Shown here: positions 1 to 9,166 of the stretch, in pieces
How positions within the stretch are numbered: the first letter of the stretch is position 1
Layout: each line of letters starts with the position of its first letter
Assembly: GCF_018406645.1 (NCBI RefSeq)
Contig: NZ_AP024546.1
Span: forward strand, 496,001-560,000
Direction: 5' to 3'
Origin: Lysobacter helvus
Lineage (GTDB): Bacteria > Pseudomonadota > Gammaproteobacteria > Xanthomonadales > Xanthomonadaceae
DNA: 64,000 nucleotides
Notes under the pieces: generated by a model
What the model was told of the DNA's origin: nothing
Databases searched by the model: none
What the model saw: the letters and a program-made list of their open reading frames with translations, nothing else
Made by a program: the position numbers and the translations under genes

Positions 1-84
1 GCGATGACGCGCCTGGCAGCCACGCAGGCCCTTGACGAGGCGCACCTTGACGGTGCCGCCGGTGTTCGCCGGGGTCTTAGCCAT
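1..84 (-). CDS. rpmD: 50S ribosomal protein L30 (5' part)
   Basis: The first 28 codons of L30 are present; the gene runs off the window edge. The N-terminus [20 protein letters not shown] and the following GCQARHR match the L30 pattern. L30 is a small 50S protein. Its ATG (82-84) overlaps the rpsE stop by 8 nt, so translation is probably coupled, as in the spc operon. Confidence 0.93.
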   Translation of the reverse strand, partial: MAKTPANTGGTVKVRLVKGLRGCQARHR

Positions 85-616
85 GGTTCAACTCCTCCAC
101 CTTCTTGCCGCGCTTCGCCGCGATCTTGGCGGGCGAGCTCGTTTCGCTCAGGCCGCGCAGCGTGGCGCGCACCAGGTTGATCGGGTTGCGCGAGCCGACG
201 GCCTTCGCAAGCACGTTCTTGACGCCGGCCGCTTCGAGCACGGCGCGCATCGCGCCGCCGGCGATCACGCCGGTACCTTCGGAGGCGGGCTGCATGAAGA
301 CGCGCGCGGCGCCGTGGCCCGACTTCACGGCGTGCCACAAGGTGCCGTTGTTGAGGTCGACCTGCATGAAGCTCTTGCGCGCGTATTCCATCGACTTCTG
401 GATCGCGACCGGCACTTCGCGCGCCTTGCCGTAACCGAAACCGACCTTGCCGTTGCCGTCGCCCACCACCGTCAAAGCGGTGAAGGTGAACTGGCGACCG
501 CCCTTGACCGTCTTGCTGACGCGGTTGACCGCGATCAGCTTCTCGATCATGCCGTCATCGACTTCTTCGCGGTCGCGACGATCGCGGCCGCGCGATTCCC
601 GTTGCTGTTCTGCCAT
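77..616 (-). CDS. rpsE: 30S ribosomal protein S5
   Basis: S5 (179 aa) helps form the mRNA entry channel and supports decoding accuracy. The dsRBD-like N-domain lies at about residues 23-90 and contains [16 protein letters not shown]; the C-domain ends in [10 protein letters not shown]. The first 20 residues are a charged Arg/Asp tail (RGRDRRDRE), a lineage-type extension ahead of the core. It lies between rplR and rpmD in normal spc order, but the 161-nt gap to rplR is unusually long. Confidence 0.97.
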   Translation of the reverse strand: MAEQQRESRGRDRRDREEVDDGMIEKLIAVNRVSKTVKGGRQFTFTALTVVGDGNGKVGFGYGKAREVPVAIQKSMEYARKSFMQVDLNNGTLWHAVKSGHGAARVFMQPASEGTGVIAGGAMRAVLEAAGVKNVLAKAVGSRNPINLVRATLRGLSETSSPAKIAAKRGKKVEELNHG

Positions 617-689
617 GTTCGTATCTCGTAGTTTGGAAAGGATTTGCGGCTTGGCCGCTTATGGTTGTGGTGTGGAGCGGGTGCTGCGT

Positions 690-763
690 GGCGAGGAGAA
701 CTCCTCGCCGCGTCCTGCATCGACCCATGCAGGCGGGACGAACACGTGTGGGGCTTGCGCCCC
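690..763 (-). other. Three hairpins in the rplR-rpsE spacer
   Basis: The 161-nt gap (617-777) carries three consecutive inverted repeats. They are ggcgaggag/ctcctcgcc (690-698/701-709), cctgcat/atgcagg (714-720/727-733) and ggggc/gcccc (750-754/759-763). None is followed by a T-run on the minus strand, so terminators are unlikely. They may stabilise or process the spc mRNA or tune rpsE translation. Confidence 0.6.
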
Positions 764-777
764 GCACTTTCAATGCA

Positions 778-1131
778 TCAGAACTGCAGGCCGCCTTCGC
801 GGGCCGCATCGGCGAGCGCCTTGATGCGACCGTGGTAGCGGTAGCCCGAGCGGTCGAACGCGACCTTCTCGACGCCGGCAGCCTTCGCCTTCTCGGCGAT
901 CAGGCGACCGACCTTGGCGGCGGCGTCGCTGTTCTTGCCGTTCTTCAGGCCTTCCTTGACGTCGGACTGCACGGTCGAGGCCGAAGCCAGGACCTTGGAG
1001 CCGTCGGACGTGAAGACCTGCGCGTACAAGTGCTGGCCGGTGCGCAGCACCGACAGGCGCGGCACGCCGAGTTCGCGGATGTGGGCGCGCGTCGACTTGG
1101 CGCGGCGCAGGCGGGCGGGATTCTTGTTCAT
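778..1131 (-). CDS. rplR: 50S ribosomal protein L18
   Basis: L18 (117 aa) binds 5S rRNA together with L5 and L25. The conserved [15 protein letters not shown] segment and the C-terminal block [20 protein letters not shown] with terminal GGLQF are present, at the usual family length. It follows rplF after a 29-nt gap. Confidence 0.97.
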   Translation of the reverse strand: MNKNPARLRRAKSTRAHIRELGVPRLSVLRTGQHLYAQVFTSDGSKVLASASTVQSDVKEGLKNGKNSDAAAKVGRLIAEKAKAAGVEKVAFDRSGYRYHGRIKALADAAREGGLQF

Positions 1132-1160
1132 GCTTTTGTTCTCCGAAAGCTGAAAGCCGA

Positions 1161-1688
1161 TTAGGCCTTCTTGGCTTCCTTGCGGATGATGTTCTCGCCG
1201 GCGTACTTCACGCCCTTGCCCTTGTACGGTTCCGGCGGGCGGAAACCGCGGATCTTGGCCGCGACTTCACCGACGCGCTGCTTGTCGGCACCCGACACGA
1301 CGATTTCCGTCTGCGTCGGCGTCGCGATCGTGATGCCTTCCGGGGCGGTGAACAGCACCGGATGCGAGAAGCCCAGCGAGAGGTTGAGGTCCTTGCCCTG
1401 CATCGCGGCACGGTAGCCGACGCCCACCAGCTCGAGCTTGCGCTCGAAGCCGGACGTGACGCCCTGGACCATGTTGGCGACGATGGCGCGGAGCGTACCG
1501 GCCAGCGGGACGAGCGACGGATCGTTCGCCGAAACCTGCGCGGTATCGTTCTCGACCTTGATGTCGATGCCGGCCGGCTTGGCGATCGACAAGGTGCCCT
1601 TCGGGCCCTTGACGCTCACGCTTTCCGGCTGGACGTTCAGTTCGATGCCCTTCGCGAGGGCGATCGGCTTCTTGGCGACACGGGACAT
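1161..1688 (-). CDS. rplF: 50S ribosomal protein L6
   Basis: L6 (175 aa) sits near the GTPase-associated centre of the 50S subunit. The N-terminus [17 protein letters not shown] and the C-terminal signature [20 protein letters not shown], which contacts 23S rRNA, are intact. It is 13 nt downstream of rpsH in the standard spc order. Confidence 0.97.
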   Translation of the reverse strand: MSRVAKKPIALAKGIELNVQPESVSVKGPKGTLSIAKPAGIDIKVENDTAQVSANDPSLVPLAGTLRAIVANMVQGVTSGFERKLELVGVGYRAAMQGKDLNLSLGFSHPVLFTAPEGITIATPTQTEIVVSGADKQRVGEVAAKIRGFRPPEPYKGKGVKYAGENIIRKEAKKA

Positions 1689-1701
1689 TATCTGTACTCC
1701 C

Positions 1702-2097
1702 TTAAGCCACGAAGCACAGGACTTCGCCGCCGACGCCCTGCTGGCGTGCCTGCGTGTCGGTCATGATGCCCTTCGAGGTGGAGATGATCGCGACACCCAG
1801 GCCACCGAGGACCTTGGGCAGCGCGTCCTTGCCGCGGTACTGGCGCAGGCTGGACTTCGAAACGCGCTGCAGGCGTTCGATGACCGGCTTGCCCTCGTAA
1901 TACTTCAGCGCGATTTCCAGGACCGACTTGGCGCCGTCCTTGGTCACGCGCGACGACGCGATGTAGCCCTCGTCCGCGAGGACCTTGGCGATCGCGACCT
2001 TGATGTTCGACGACGGCATCGAAACCGCCGGCTTGCCAACCGCGGCCGCATTGCGAATGCGGACCAGCATGTCGGCGATGGGATCAGTCATGCTCAT
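1702..2097 (-). CDS. rpsH: 30S ribosomal protein S8
   Basis: S8 (131 aa) is a primary 16S rRNA-binding protein of the central domain; in E. coli it is the translational repressor of the spc operon. [17 protein letters not shown] and the C-terminal [22 protein letters not shown] are typical. A 75-nt spacer separates it from rpsN; no S8 target was identified with confidence. Confidence 0.97.
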   Translation of the reverse strand: MSMTDPIADMLVRIRNAAAVGKPAVSMPSSNIKVAIAKVLADEGYIASSRVTKDGAKSVLEIALKYYEGKPVIERLQRVSKSSLRQYRGKDALPKVLGGLGVAIISTSKGIMTDTQARQQGVGGEVLCFVA

Positions 2098-2172
2098 TGA
2101 TTACTACCTTTGAGTGCACCGATATCCGCGAAATTGCGAATAGCTAGTAAGTGGAACGGTGTTGCGATTGCT

Positions 2173-2478
2173 TTACCAGGACGCCTTGCGGAGGCCCGGG
2201 ACGTCGCCGCGCATCGTGGCTTCGCGCAGCTTGTTGCGCGCCAGGCCGAACTTTGCGTAGACGCCACGCGGACGGCCGGTGATCGCGCAACGGTTGCGCT
2301 GGCGGCTTTCCGAGGAGTCGCGCGGCAGCTTCTGCAGCTTGACCACGGCTTCCATCTTTTCTTCGTACGACGCGGACTGGCTGGAGATGATCTTCTTCAG
2401 CGCCTCACGCTTCGCACCATGCTGCTTCGCCAGCTTGGCGCGCTTGATGTCGCGGTTGACCATCGAGGTCTTGGCCAT
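2173..2478 (-). CDS. rpsN: 30S ribosomal protein S14, zinc-free form
   Basis: S14 (101 aa) is a head-domain 30S protein. The length and the block [20 protein letters not shown] mark the long form. Only one cysteine is present, so the CxxC zinc ribbon of the short form is absent. It lies 12 nt downstream of rplE. Confidence 0.97.
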   Translation of the reverse strand: MAKTSMVNRDIKRAKLAKQHGAKREALKKIISSQSASYEEKMEAVVKLQKLPRDSSESRQRNRCAITGRPRGVYAKFGLARNKLREATMRGDVPGLRKASW

Positions 2479-2490
2479 GTGGTGTCAGCC

Positions 2491-3030
2491 TCAGTTGCGG
2501 AACGGGAAGCGGAAGGCCTCGAGCAGGGCCTTGGCCTCTGCGTCGGTCTTCGCCGTGGTGGTGATCGCGATGTCCATGCCGCGCATGGCGTCGACCTGGT
2601 CGAAATCGATCTCCGGGAAGATGATCTGTTCCTTGACGCCCATGTTGTAGTTGCCGCGGCCGTCGAACGAACGACCCGACACGCCGCGGAAGTCGCGCAC
2701 GCGCGGCAGCGAAATGTTGATCAGGCGGTCCAGGAATTCGAACATGCGGGCACGGCGCAAGGTGACCTTGCAGCCGATCGGCCAGCCGTCGCGGATCTTG
2801 AACGACGCCACCGAGATGCGCGACTTGGTGACCAACGGCTTCTGGCCGGAGATCTTGGCCATGTCGGCCACCGCGTTCTCGAGGATCTTCTTGTTCGCCG
2901 CGGCCTCGCCCACGCCCATGTTGAGCGTGACCTTGACCAGCTTCGGCACCTGCATCGGATTGGTGTAGCCGAACTGTTGCATCAGCTTCGGCACCACTTC
3001 TTCCTTGTAAATCTTTTCAAGACGCGTCAT
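2491..3030 (-). CDS. rplE: 50S ribosomal protein L5
   Basis: L5 (179 aa) binds 5S rRNA and contacts the P-site t[23 protein letters not shown] and the later [17 protein letters not shown] are diagnostic. The open frame continues 25 codons upstream, but those residues match nothing in L5. The ATG at 3030 has an AGGAA ribosome binding site and gives the normal length. Confidence 0.97.
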   Translation of the reverse strand: MTRLEKIYKEEVVPKLMQQFGYTNPMQVPKLVKVTLNMGVGEAAANKKILENAVADMAKISGQKPLVTKSRISVASFKIRDGWPIGCKVTLRRARMFEFLDRLINISLPRVRDFRGVSGRSFDGRGNYNMGVKEQIIFPEIDFDQVDAMRGMDIAITTTAKTDAEAKALLEAFRFPFRN

Positions 3031-3052
3031 GACTTTTCCTCGGACGACTGCA

Positions 3053-3367
3053 TCAGCCGTCGATTGCTTCACCACTGGAGCGGAACACACGCAATTTGCG
3101 TCCATCCTCCAGGACCTTGAAACCGACGCGCTCGCCCTTGCCCGTCGCCGGGTTGAAGAGCATCACGTTCGAAATGTGGATCGGCGCTTCGCGCTCGATC
3201 ACGCCGCCGGGCTGGCCGGCCTGCGGGTTCGGCTTGGTGTGGCGCTTGACGACGTTGACGTTGGCCACGACGAGCTTGTCGCCCGCCATGCGCACGACGT
3301 CGCCACGCTTGCCCTTGTCCTTGCCGGAGATGACGACCACCTGGTCGCCCTTGCGGATACGGTTCAT
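3053..3367 (-). CDS. rplX: 50S ribosomal protein L24
   Basis: L24 (104 aa) initiates 50S assembly and lies near the exit tunnel. The N-terminal KOW motif is clear in [21 protein letters not shown], followed by [20 protein letters not shown]. It is 16 nt downstream of rplN and 22 nt before rplE. Confidence 0.97.
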   Translation of the reverse strand: MNRIRKGDQVVVISGKDKGKRGDVVRMAGDKLVVANVNVVKRHTKPNPQAGQPGGVIEREAPIHISNVMLFNPATGKGERVGFKVLEDGRKLRVFRSSGEAIDG

Positions 3368-3383
3368 GTCAGTTCCTTCCGCC

Positions 3384-3752
3384 TCAGAGCACTTCGGGCG
3401 CGAGCGAGACGATCTTCATGAACTTCTCGGAACGCAGCTCGCGGGTCACAGGCCCGAAGATGCGCGTGCCGATCGGCTCATGCTTGTTGTTGAGCAACAC
3501 CGCGGCGTTGCCGTCGAAGCGGATCAGCGAACCGTCGGCGCGGCGCACACCCTTGCGGGTACGGACCACGACGGCGTCGTAGACGTCGCCCTTCTTGACC
3601 TTGCCGCGCGGGATCGCGTCCTTGACGGTCACCTTGATGATGTCGCCGATGTGGGCATAGCGGCGCTTCGAACCACCGAGCACCTTGATGCACATCAGTT
3701 CCTTGGCGCCCGAATTGTCGGCGGCGTCGAGATAGCTCTGCATCTGGATCAT
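3384..3752 (-). CDS. rplN: 50S ribosomal protein L14
   Basis: L14 (122 aa) lies at the subunit interface and is the RsfS silencing-factor target. [20 protein letters not shown], the internal [20 protein letters not shown] and the [14 protein letters not shown] end are typical. In E. coli the spc operon starts here with its own promoter. Here only 12 nt separate rplN from rpsQ, so S10 and spc genes look co-transcribed. Confidence 0.97.
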   Translation of the reverse strand: MIQMQSYLDAADNSGAKELMCIKVLGGSKRRYAHIGDIIKVTVKDAIPRGKVKKGDVYDAVVVRTRKGVRRADGSLIRFDGNAAVLLNNKHEPIGTRIFGPVTRELRSEKFMKIVSLAPEVL

Positions 3753-3764
3753 GGCTGTCTCTCC

Positions 3765-4028
3765 TTACTCGGCCGCACGGGCGAGGATTTCAACCACCCG
3801 CCAGTTCTTGGTCTTGGACATCGGCGCGCATTCGGCGATGCGCACGACATCGCCTTCCTTGCAGGCGTTGTCGGCGTCATGCGCGTGCAGCTTGGTCGAG
3901 CGGCGCATGTACTTGCCGTACAGCGCGTGCTTGACCTGGCGCTCGACGAGCACGGTGATGGTCTTGTCCATCTTGTTGCTGACAACGCGGCCTTCGACCG
4001 TGTGCAGCTTCTTGGTTGTTTCGTTCAT
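3765..4028 (-). CDS. rpsQ: 30S ribosomal protein S17
   Basis: S17 (87 aa) is an OB-fold primary 16S rRNA binder of the 30S body. The characteristic [20 protein letters not shown] and [20 protein letters not shown] segments are present. It follows rpmC by 12 nt and is the last gene of the S10 set. Confidence 0.97.
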   Translation of the reverse strand: MNETTKKLHTVEGRVVSNKMDKTITVLVERQVKHALYGKYMRRSTKLHAHDADNACKEGDVVRIAECAPMSKTKNWRVVEILARAAE

Positions 4029-4040
4029 CGTCGCCGTCCC

Positions 4041-4235
4041 TTACTTCTTGTTGCCCGCGGCACCCAGCAGCATGTTCACGCGCGCGATTTCGCGGCGGAC
4101 ACGGCGGGCATCGTGGGTCTTGGCCAGCTGGCCGGTGGCTTTCTGCATGCGGAGCGCGAACTGCTCCTTCTGCAGGTCCACCAGGTGGGCCTTCAGTTCG
4201 TCGGCGGACTTCTGACGCATTTGCTTGAGTTCCAT
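4041..4235 (-). CDS. rpmC: 50S ribosomal protein L29
   Basis: L29 (64 aa) is a two-helix protein near the tunnel exit, next to the L23 docking site for SRP and trigger factor. [20 protein letters not shown] and the C-terminal [13 protein letters not shown] match the family. Its ATG shares one base with the rplP stop (TGATG), indicating coupled translation. Confidence 0.96.
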   Translation of the reverse strand: MELKQMRQKSADELKAHLVDLQKEQFALRMQKATGQLAKTHDARRVRREIARVNMLLGAAGNKK

Positions 4236-4648
4236 CAGCGCACCGTCCGGGTCACAAAGGTGGTGGTGACCGAGAGCTTGGCCGCGGCCAGGCGGAACGC
4301 CTCGCGTGCGACGTCTTCGCTGACGCCCTCGATCTCATAGATCATGCGGCCCGGCTGGATCTGCGCGACCCAGTACTCGACGTTGCCCTTGCCCGAGCCC
4401 ATTCGCACTTCGATGGGCTTCTTGGTGATCGGCTTGTCGGGGAACACGCGGATCCACATCTTGCCGCCGCGCTTGACGTAGCGGCTGATCGAGCGGCGGG
4501 CCGCTTCGATCTGGCGCGCGGTCAGCTGGCCGAACGCTGTGGACTTCAGGCCGTACTCGCCGAACGAGACGGCGTTGCCGCTCCAGCTCAGGCCGTCGTT
4601 ACGGCCCTTGTGCATCTTGCGGTATTTGGTTCGCTTGGGTTGCAGCAT
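4235..4648 (-). CDS. rplP: 50S ribosomal protein L16
   Basis: L16 (137 aa) positions A-site tRNA in the 50S subunit. [20 protein letters not shown] and the [19 protein letters not shown] block are diagnostic. The arginine of the WIRVFPDKP region, hydroxylated by RoxA in E. coli, is present. It starts 2 nt after the rpsC stop. Confidence 0.97.
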   Translation of the reverse strand: MLQPKRTKYRKMHKGRNDGLSWSGNAVSFGEYGLKSTAFGQLTARQIEAARRSISRYVKRGGKMWIRVFPDKPITKKPIEVRMGSGKGNVEYWVAQIQPGRMIYEIEGVSEDVAREAFRLAAAKLSVTTTFVTRTVR

Positions 4649-4650
4649 GA

Positions 4651-5394
4651 TTATTCCCTCGCCTCGCGATCACGACGCGGACCACGCGGACGGTCGGCGC
4701 GATCGCCGCGGTCACCGCGGTCGCTGCGCGGAGAGTCGTCCTGCTTTTCCTGGCCGATCTGGCTGAAGTCGAAGACTTCGCCCTTGTAGACCCACACCTT
4801 GATGCCGATGATCCCGTACGTCGTCTTCGCTTCGGCAAAGCCGTAGTCGATGTCGGCGCGCAGGGTGTGCAGCGGCACGCGGCCTTCGCGGTACCACTCC
4901 GAACGGGCGATTTCCGCGCCGTTGAGGCGGCCAGCGACGTTGACCTTGATGCCCAGGGCACCGAGGCGCATCGCGTTGCCGACGGCGCGCTTCATCGCGC
5001 GACGGAACATGATGCGGCGCTCGAGCTGCTGCGCGATCGATTCGGCGACCAGCTGCGCATCGAGTTCCGGCTTGCGGACTTCGGTGACGTTGATGTGCGC
5101 CGGGACGCCCATCAGGTCACTGACTTCCTTGCGCAGCTTCTCGATGTCCTCGCCACGCTTGCCGATCACCACGCCCGGGCGGGCGGTGTGGATCGTGACG
5201 CGCGCGTTGTTGGCCGGACGCTCGATGAGGATCTTCGAGATGCCGGCCTGCGCGAGCTTCTTGCGCAGCATGTCGCGGACCTTGAGGTCGGCGATCAGGT
5301 AATCCGCGTAATGCTTCTTGCCGGCGAACCACTTGGAATTCCAGTCCTTGGCGATGCCCAGGCGGATGCCGGTCGGATGAACTTTATGACCCAT
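4651..5394 (-). CDS. rpsC: 30S ribosomal protein S3 with charged C-terminal tail
   Basis: S3 (247 aa) forms part of the mRNA entry tunnel and helicase. [20 protein letters not shown], the KH domain with [15 protein letters not shown] and the C-domain [17 protein letters not shown]-type block (here [18 protein letters not shown]) are intact. About 30 residues beyond the core form an Arg/Asp/Gly-rich tail ([20 protein letters not shown]), likely disordered and solvent-exposed. Confidence 0.97.
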   Translation of the reverse strand: MGHKVHPTGIRLGIAKDWNSKWFAGKKHYADYLIADLKVRDMLRKKLAQAGISKILIERPANNARVTIHTARPGVVIGKRGEDIEKLRKEVSDLMGVPAHINVTEVRKPELDAQLVAESIAQQLERRIMFRRAMKRAVGNAMRLGALGIKVNVAGRLNGAEIARSEWYREGRVPLHTLRADIDYGFAEAKTTYGIIGIKVWVYKGEVFDFSQIGQEKQDDSPRSDRGDRGDRADRPRGPRRDREARE

Positions 5395-5409
5395 GTCTGA
5401 TCTCCGCCG

Positions 5410-5745
5410 TTACTTGCCGGCACCGACAACCACGGTGATGTGGCTGGTGCGCTTGAGGATCCGGGTGCCGCGGCCCTTCGCGCGCGCCATGAAGCGCTTC
5501 AGCGTCGGACCTTCGTCGACCATGATGGACTTGACGCGCAACTCGTCGACGTCGGCGCCCTGGTTGTTTTCCGCGTTGGCGATCGCCGACTCGACGACCT
5601 TGCGGATCATGCCCGCGGCCTTCTTGTCGGAGAACTTCAGCAGGTTGACCGCGCGCTCGGCCGAGAGGCCGCGCACCTGGTCAGCCACGAGCCGGGCCTT
5701 CTGGGCGGAGATGCGCGCGCTGCGCAGGATGGCTTTCGCTTCCAT
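5410..5745 (-). CDS. rplV: 50S ribosomal protein L22
   Basis: L22 (111 aa) lines the peptide exit tunnel. [20 protein letters not shown] begins the canonical protein and the beta-hairpin region [20 protein letters not shown] is intact. The frame stays open far upstream and another ATG lies 6 nt earlier (5751). The GGAG sequence abuts that ATG but is 6 nt from 5745, so 5745 is chosen. Confidence 0.95.
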   Translation of the reverse strand: MEAKAILRSARISAQKARLVADQVRGLSAERAVNLLKFSDKKAAGMIRKVVESAIANAENNQGADVDELRVKSIMVDEGPTLKRFMARAKGRGTRILKRTSHITVVVGAGK

Positions 5746-5756
5746 GGTCATCTCCC

Positions 5757-6026
5757 TTACTTGCCCGACTTCTTGTCGCCACCGTGACCCTTGAAGGTCC
5801 GGGTGAGCGCGAATTCGCCGAGCTTGTGGCCGACCATGTTCTCGTTGACGAGCACGGGAATATGGTTCTTGCCGTTGTGGACGGCGATGGTGAAGCCGAC
5901 CATTTCCGGCATGACCATCGAGCGACGCGACCAGGTCTTGATCGGCTTCTTGTTGTTGGCCGCAGCCTCCACCTTCTTGATCAGGTGGTGGTCGACGAAC
6001 GGACCTTTCTTCAGTGAACGTGCCAT
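5757..6026 (-). CDS. rpsS: 30S ribosomal protein S19
   Basis: S19 (89 aa) lies in the 30S head and contacts A- and P-site tRNAs through inter-subunit bridges. [20 protein letters not shown] and the C-terminal [20 protein letters not shown] are typical. It is 6 nt downstream of rplB. Confidence 0.97.
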   Translation of the reverse strand: MARSLKKGPFVDHHLIKKVEAAANNKKPIKTWSRRSMVMPEMVGFTIAVHNGKNHIPVLVNENMVGHKLGEFALTRTFKGHGGDKKSGK

Positions 6027-6032
6027 GGCCGA

Positions 6033-6860
6033 TTAACCCCTGCGATCGCGCACGATGAATTGCGTGGTGCGCTTGTTCTTGCGCGTCTTGTAACCCTTGG
6101 TCGGCACGCCCCACGGCGTGACCGGATGCGGGTTGCCCTGGCCTGCCTTCGCCTCGCCACCACCGTGCGGGTGGTCGACCGGGTTCATGGCGGCGCCGCG
6201 GACGGTCGGCTTGACGCCGCGCCAGCGCTTCGCACCTGCCTTGCCCAGCTTTTCGAGGTTGTGCTCGACGTTGCCGACTTCGCCGACCGTCGCGCGGCAC
6301 TCGGCCGGCACCTTGCGCATTTCGCCGGAGCGAAGGCGCAGGGTGGCGTAACCGGATTCGCGGGCGATCAGCTGCACGCCGGCACCGGCGGCACGCGCCA
6401 GCTGCGCACCCTTGCCCGGCTTCATCTCGATGCAATGCACCGTGGAGCCGACGGGGATGTTGCGCAGGGGCAGCGTGTTGCCGACCTTGATCGGGGCGTC
6501 ACGGCCCGCGATCACCTGGTCGCCGCTCTTCAGGCCCTTGGGGGCGATGATGTAGCGGCGCTCGCCATCGACGTAGCACAGCAGCGCGATGTGCGCGGTG
6601 CGGTTGGGATCGTATTCGATCCGCTCCACGCGCGCCGGAATGCCTTCCTTGTCGCGCTTGAAGTCGATGATGCGGTAGTTCTGCTTGTGACCACCGCCGA
6701 TGTGGCGGGTGGTGATGCGACCGTGGTGGTTACGACCACCGGTCTTCGCCTTCTTCTCGACGAGGGCCGCGAACGGCGCACCCTTGTGGAGATCCGGCGT
6801 CACGACGCGGACCGCGGAACGGCGGCCGGGCGAGGTGGGCTTGAAAGTCATCAGTGCCAT
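6033..6860 (-). CDS. rplB: 50S ribosomal protein L2
   Basis: L2 (275 aa) is essential for subunit association and the peptidyl-transferase environment. The family block [17 protein letters not shown] appears here as [18 protein letters not shown] and contains the conserved histidine near the active centre. The RNA-binding stretch [19 protein letters not shown] lies near residue 42. It follows rplW by 11 nt. Confidence 0.97.
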   Translation of the reverse strand: MALMTFKPTSPGRRSAVRVVTPDLHKGAPFAALVEKKAKTGGRNHHGRITTRHIGGGHKQNYRIIDFKRDKEGIPARVERIEYDPNRTAHIALLCYVDGERRYIIAPKGLKSGDQVIAGRDAPIKVGNTLPLRNIPVGSTVHCIEMKPGKGAQLARAAGAGVQLIARESGYATLRLRSGEMRKVPAECRATVGEVGNVEHNLEKLGKAGAKRWRGVKPTVRGAAMNPVDHPHGGGEAKAGQGNPHPVTPWGVPTKGYKTRKNKRTTQFIVRDRRG

Positions 6861-6871
6861 TGGGTCTGTCC

Positions 6872-7186
6872 TCAGGCCTTGGCCATCATCACGTCGATCG
6901 ACTGGCCATCGGCCAGCTTCACGTACGCCTTGCGCCAGTCGCCGCGCTTGCCCTGGCGGAACTTGAAGGCCTTGTTCTTGCCCTTCACGTTCACCACGTT
7001 CACCGCTTCGACCGTCACCGAAAAGATCTGCTCGATCGCCGCCTTGACGTCCGCCTTGGTGGCGGTCTTGGCGATCTCGAAGACGTACTGGTTCGACACT
7101 TCCTGCAGGCGGGCGGTCTTTTCGGACACCCGCGGCGCACGGATCACGTCATACAAATTGCTGAAGGTCGGCTTGATGTTGTTCAT
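6872..7186 (-). CDS. rplW: 50S ribosomal protein L23
   Basis: L23 (104 aa) is the tunnel-exit docking protein for SRP and trigger factor. [20 protein letters not shown] and the [14 protein letters not shown] block are diagnostic. A GTG at 7195 would add three residues, but the AGGAG motif abuts it. The ATG at 7186 has proper spacing and overlaps the rplD stop as ATGA. Confidence 0.96.
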   Translation of the reverse strand: MNNIKPTFSNLYDVIRAPRVSEKTARLQEVSNQYVFEIAKTATKADVKAAIEQIFSVTVEAVNVVNVKGKNKAFKFRQGKRGDWRKAYVKLADGQSIDVMMAKA

Positions 7187-7788
7187 GCCAGCCACTCCTC
7201 GATCTTCTTGACCGCATCGGCGGTGACGATGACCGTGTCGGCGCCCACGAGGGCCACCGGGTCGAGGCCCTGCACGTCGCGCACTTCGACGTACGGCAGG
7301 TTGCGCGCGGACAAGTACAGCGACTCGTTCGCTTCCTCGGTCACGATCAGCGGACGGCGGCCCACTTCCAGGCCGGCGAGCTTCGCGATGAGGCCCTTCG
7401 TCTTCGGACCGTCGACATCGAACGACTCGACGACCTTGATGCGGCCCTGGCGGTTGAGCTCGGACAGGATCGCCGAGATCGCCGCGCGGTACATCTTGCG
7501 GTTGACCTTCTGCGCGAAGCTGCGCGGCTTGGCCGCGAACGTCACGCCGCCGCCGACGAAGATCGGAGCCGTCAGCGCGCCATGACGCGCACCGCCGCCC
7601 TTCTGCTTCTTCGACTTCTTGGTCGTGCCGTTGACTTCCGAACGCGTCTTCTGCGCCTTGGTGCCGGCGCGACCTGCGTTGCGGTAGGCAACGACGACCT
7701 GGTGGACGAGGTCTTCGCTGAATTCACGACCGAACACGGCGTCCGAAACGGACAGCTTGTTCGCACTATTGGTGATGGACAGTTCCAT
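7183..7788 (-). CDS. rplD: 50S ribosomal protein L4
   Basis: L4 (201 aa) has a globular body plus the extended tunnel loop (about residues 40-100), seen in [20 protein letters not shown]. In E. coli L4 represses its own S10 operon by transcription attenuation and translation block in the leader. A hairpin with a U-run in the leader here makes a related control possible, but L4 binding cannot be shown from sequence. Confidence 0.97.
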   Translation of the reverse strand: MELSITNSANKLSVSDAVFGREFSEDLVHQVVVAYRNAGRAGTKAQKTRSEVNGTTKKSKKQKGGGARHGALTAPIFVGGGVTFAAKPRSFAQKVNRKMYRAAISAILSELNRQGRIKVVESFDVDGPKTKGLIAKLAGLEVGRRPLIVTEEANESLYLSARNLPYVEVRDVQGLDPVALVGADTVIVTADAVKKIEEWLA

Positions 7789-7790
7789 CG

Positions 7791-8447
7791 TCAGACTCCC
7801 TTGCTCGTCGGACGCACGATGACGTCGCCGCCCGGCGCACCCGGCACGGCACCGCGCACGGCGATCAGGCCGCGCTCGGCGTCGACCTTGACCACGCGCA
7901 GGTTCTGCGTCGTCTGCGTTTCGGCACCCATGTGGCCCGACATCTTCTTGCCCGGGAACACGCGGCCCGGCGTCTGGCGCTGGCCGATCGAACCCGGCGA
8001 GCGGTGCGACAGCGAGTTACCGTGCGTCGCGTCGCCCATGGTGAAGTTCCAGCGCTTGATCGTGCCCTGGAAGCCCTTGCCCTTGGTGATGCCCTGGACG
8101 TCGACGACCTGGCCGACTTCAAAGATGTCGGCGCGGATTTCACCGCCGACCTGGAAGTCGGCGATCTTGTCGTCCTGCACGCGCAGTTCCCACAGGCCGC
8201 GACCGGCTTCGACCTTCGCCTTGGCGAGGTGACCGGCTTCCGGCTTGTTGATCAGGGCGGCGCGCTTGACGCCGACGGTGACCTGCACGGCGCTGTAGCC
8301 GTCGGTCTCGACCGTCTTCACCTGGGTGATGCGGTTCGGGGTGGCTTCGATCAGGGTCACCGGGATGGACTTGCCATCTTCGGTGAACACGCGGCTCATG
8401 CCGGCCTTGCGGCCGACGATGCCCAACGAATATTTCTTCGCGGTCAT
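7791..8447 (-). CDS. rplC: 50S ribosomal protein L3
   Basis: L3 (218 aa) is an early 50S assembly protein reaching toward the peptidyl-transferase centre. [20 protein letters not shown] opens the protein. [20 protein letters not shown] holds the glutamine (GQRQTPG) that PrmB methylates in E. coli. It starts 10 nt after the rpsJ stop. Confidence 0.97.
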   Translation of the reverse strand: MTAKKYSLGIVGRKAGMSRVFTEDGKSIPVTLIEATPNRITQVKTVETDGYSAVQVTVGVKRAALINKPEAGHLAKAKVEAGRGLWELRVQDDKIADFQVGGEIRADIFEVGQVVDVQGITKGKGFQGTIKRWNFTMGDATHGNSLSHRSPGSIGQRQTPGRVFPGKKMSGHMGAETQTTQNLRVVKVDAERGLIAVRGAVPGAPGGDVIVRPTSKGV

Positions 8448-8457
8448 GGTGGGGGCC

Positions 8458-8769
<312 letters not shown>

Positions 8770-9067
8770 GACGGGTATTCCTCAGTGAAAAGAGCGAAGG
8801 GTCGGCCTCTGGGTGTGCCGGCCCTGGAACAGGTGAAGCGGTGGAACGTGGAGCAAAAATCAGGGCGGCCCGGTTACCCGGCCGCCCGACAGAATTCGTG
8901 AACGCGCAAGCGACTCCGCCATGAGTGCTCCGAAGAACTTCGGAACGGGCGGAGGACTGCCGCGCGACAAATCCGTGTCTGGCGAATACGAAGGACGTCC
9001 TGTCCGTCATTTCGCTGGTTTGTTGCTGGTCCCGGGGGCCTGTCCGCATGGGTCAGGCCGCGAGAGC
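8770..9067 (-). promoter_or_regulatory. S10 operon leader (5' UTR)
   Basis: This is the inferred untranslated leader between the rpsJ promoter (transcript start near 9067) and rpsJ. It contains a small hairpin ccgaag/cttcgg (8930-8943) and a strong terminator-like hairpin (8855-8887). No credible ORF lies in it. The layout resembles the E. coli S10 leader in concept, but sequence homology was not established. Confidence 0.6.
8855..8887 (-). terminator. Intrinsic terminator or attenuator in S10 leader
   Basis: On the minus strand the RNA folds into a roughly 10-bp GC stem (GGGCGGCC.../...GGCCGCCC, 8863-8887). It has one bulged G and a GUAA tetraloop, and is followed at once by UGAUUUUUG. It lies about 86 nt before rpsJ but downstream of that operon's promoter, so it can act as an attenuator. 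Confidence 0.75.
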
Positions 9068-9072
9068 CGTGC

Positions 9073-9101
9073 ATTCTAGGGGGCTCCCGGGGGAATGGCA
9101 A
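9073..9101 (-). promoter_or_regulatory. Sigma-70 promoter for S10/spc genes
   Basis: TTGCCA (9096-9101), a 17-nt spacer and TAGAAT (9073-9078) form a near-consensus promoter on the minus strand, pointing to rpsJ. The -10 and following bases CTAGAATGCACGGC recur exactly upstream of the sufT-like gene at 43357. Confidence 0.75.
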
Positions 9102-9134
9102 CCCATTTCCCCGGAAAAACACACCTTTTTCACC

Positions 9135-9159
9135 TGGACCCCCGCTTTCGCGGGGACCC
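9135..9159. repeat. REP-like palindrome after tuf1
   Basis: The core ccccgc-tttc-gcgggg is flanked by tgga.../...accc. Its form resembles short intergenic palindromes common in Xanthomonadaceae genomes and the one at 42777. It begins 7 nt beyond the tuf1 stop. A T-run follows only about 15 nt later on the minus strand, so termination of tuf1 is possible but not canonical. Confidence 0.5.
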
Positions 9160-9166
9160 GGATGCA

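Noticed and set aside
3031-3105. Upstream extension of L5 by 25 residues
   Set aside because: No family similarity, and the internal ATG has a proper ribosome binding site and gives the usual length.
3753-3764. Separate spc-operon promoter before rplN as in E. coli
   Set aside because: The gap to rpsQ is only 12 nt and no promoter-like hexamers were found in it.
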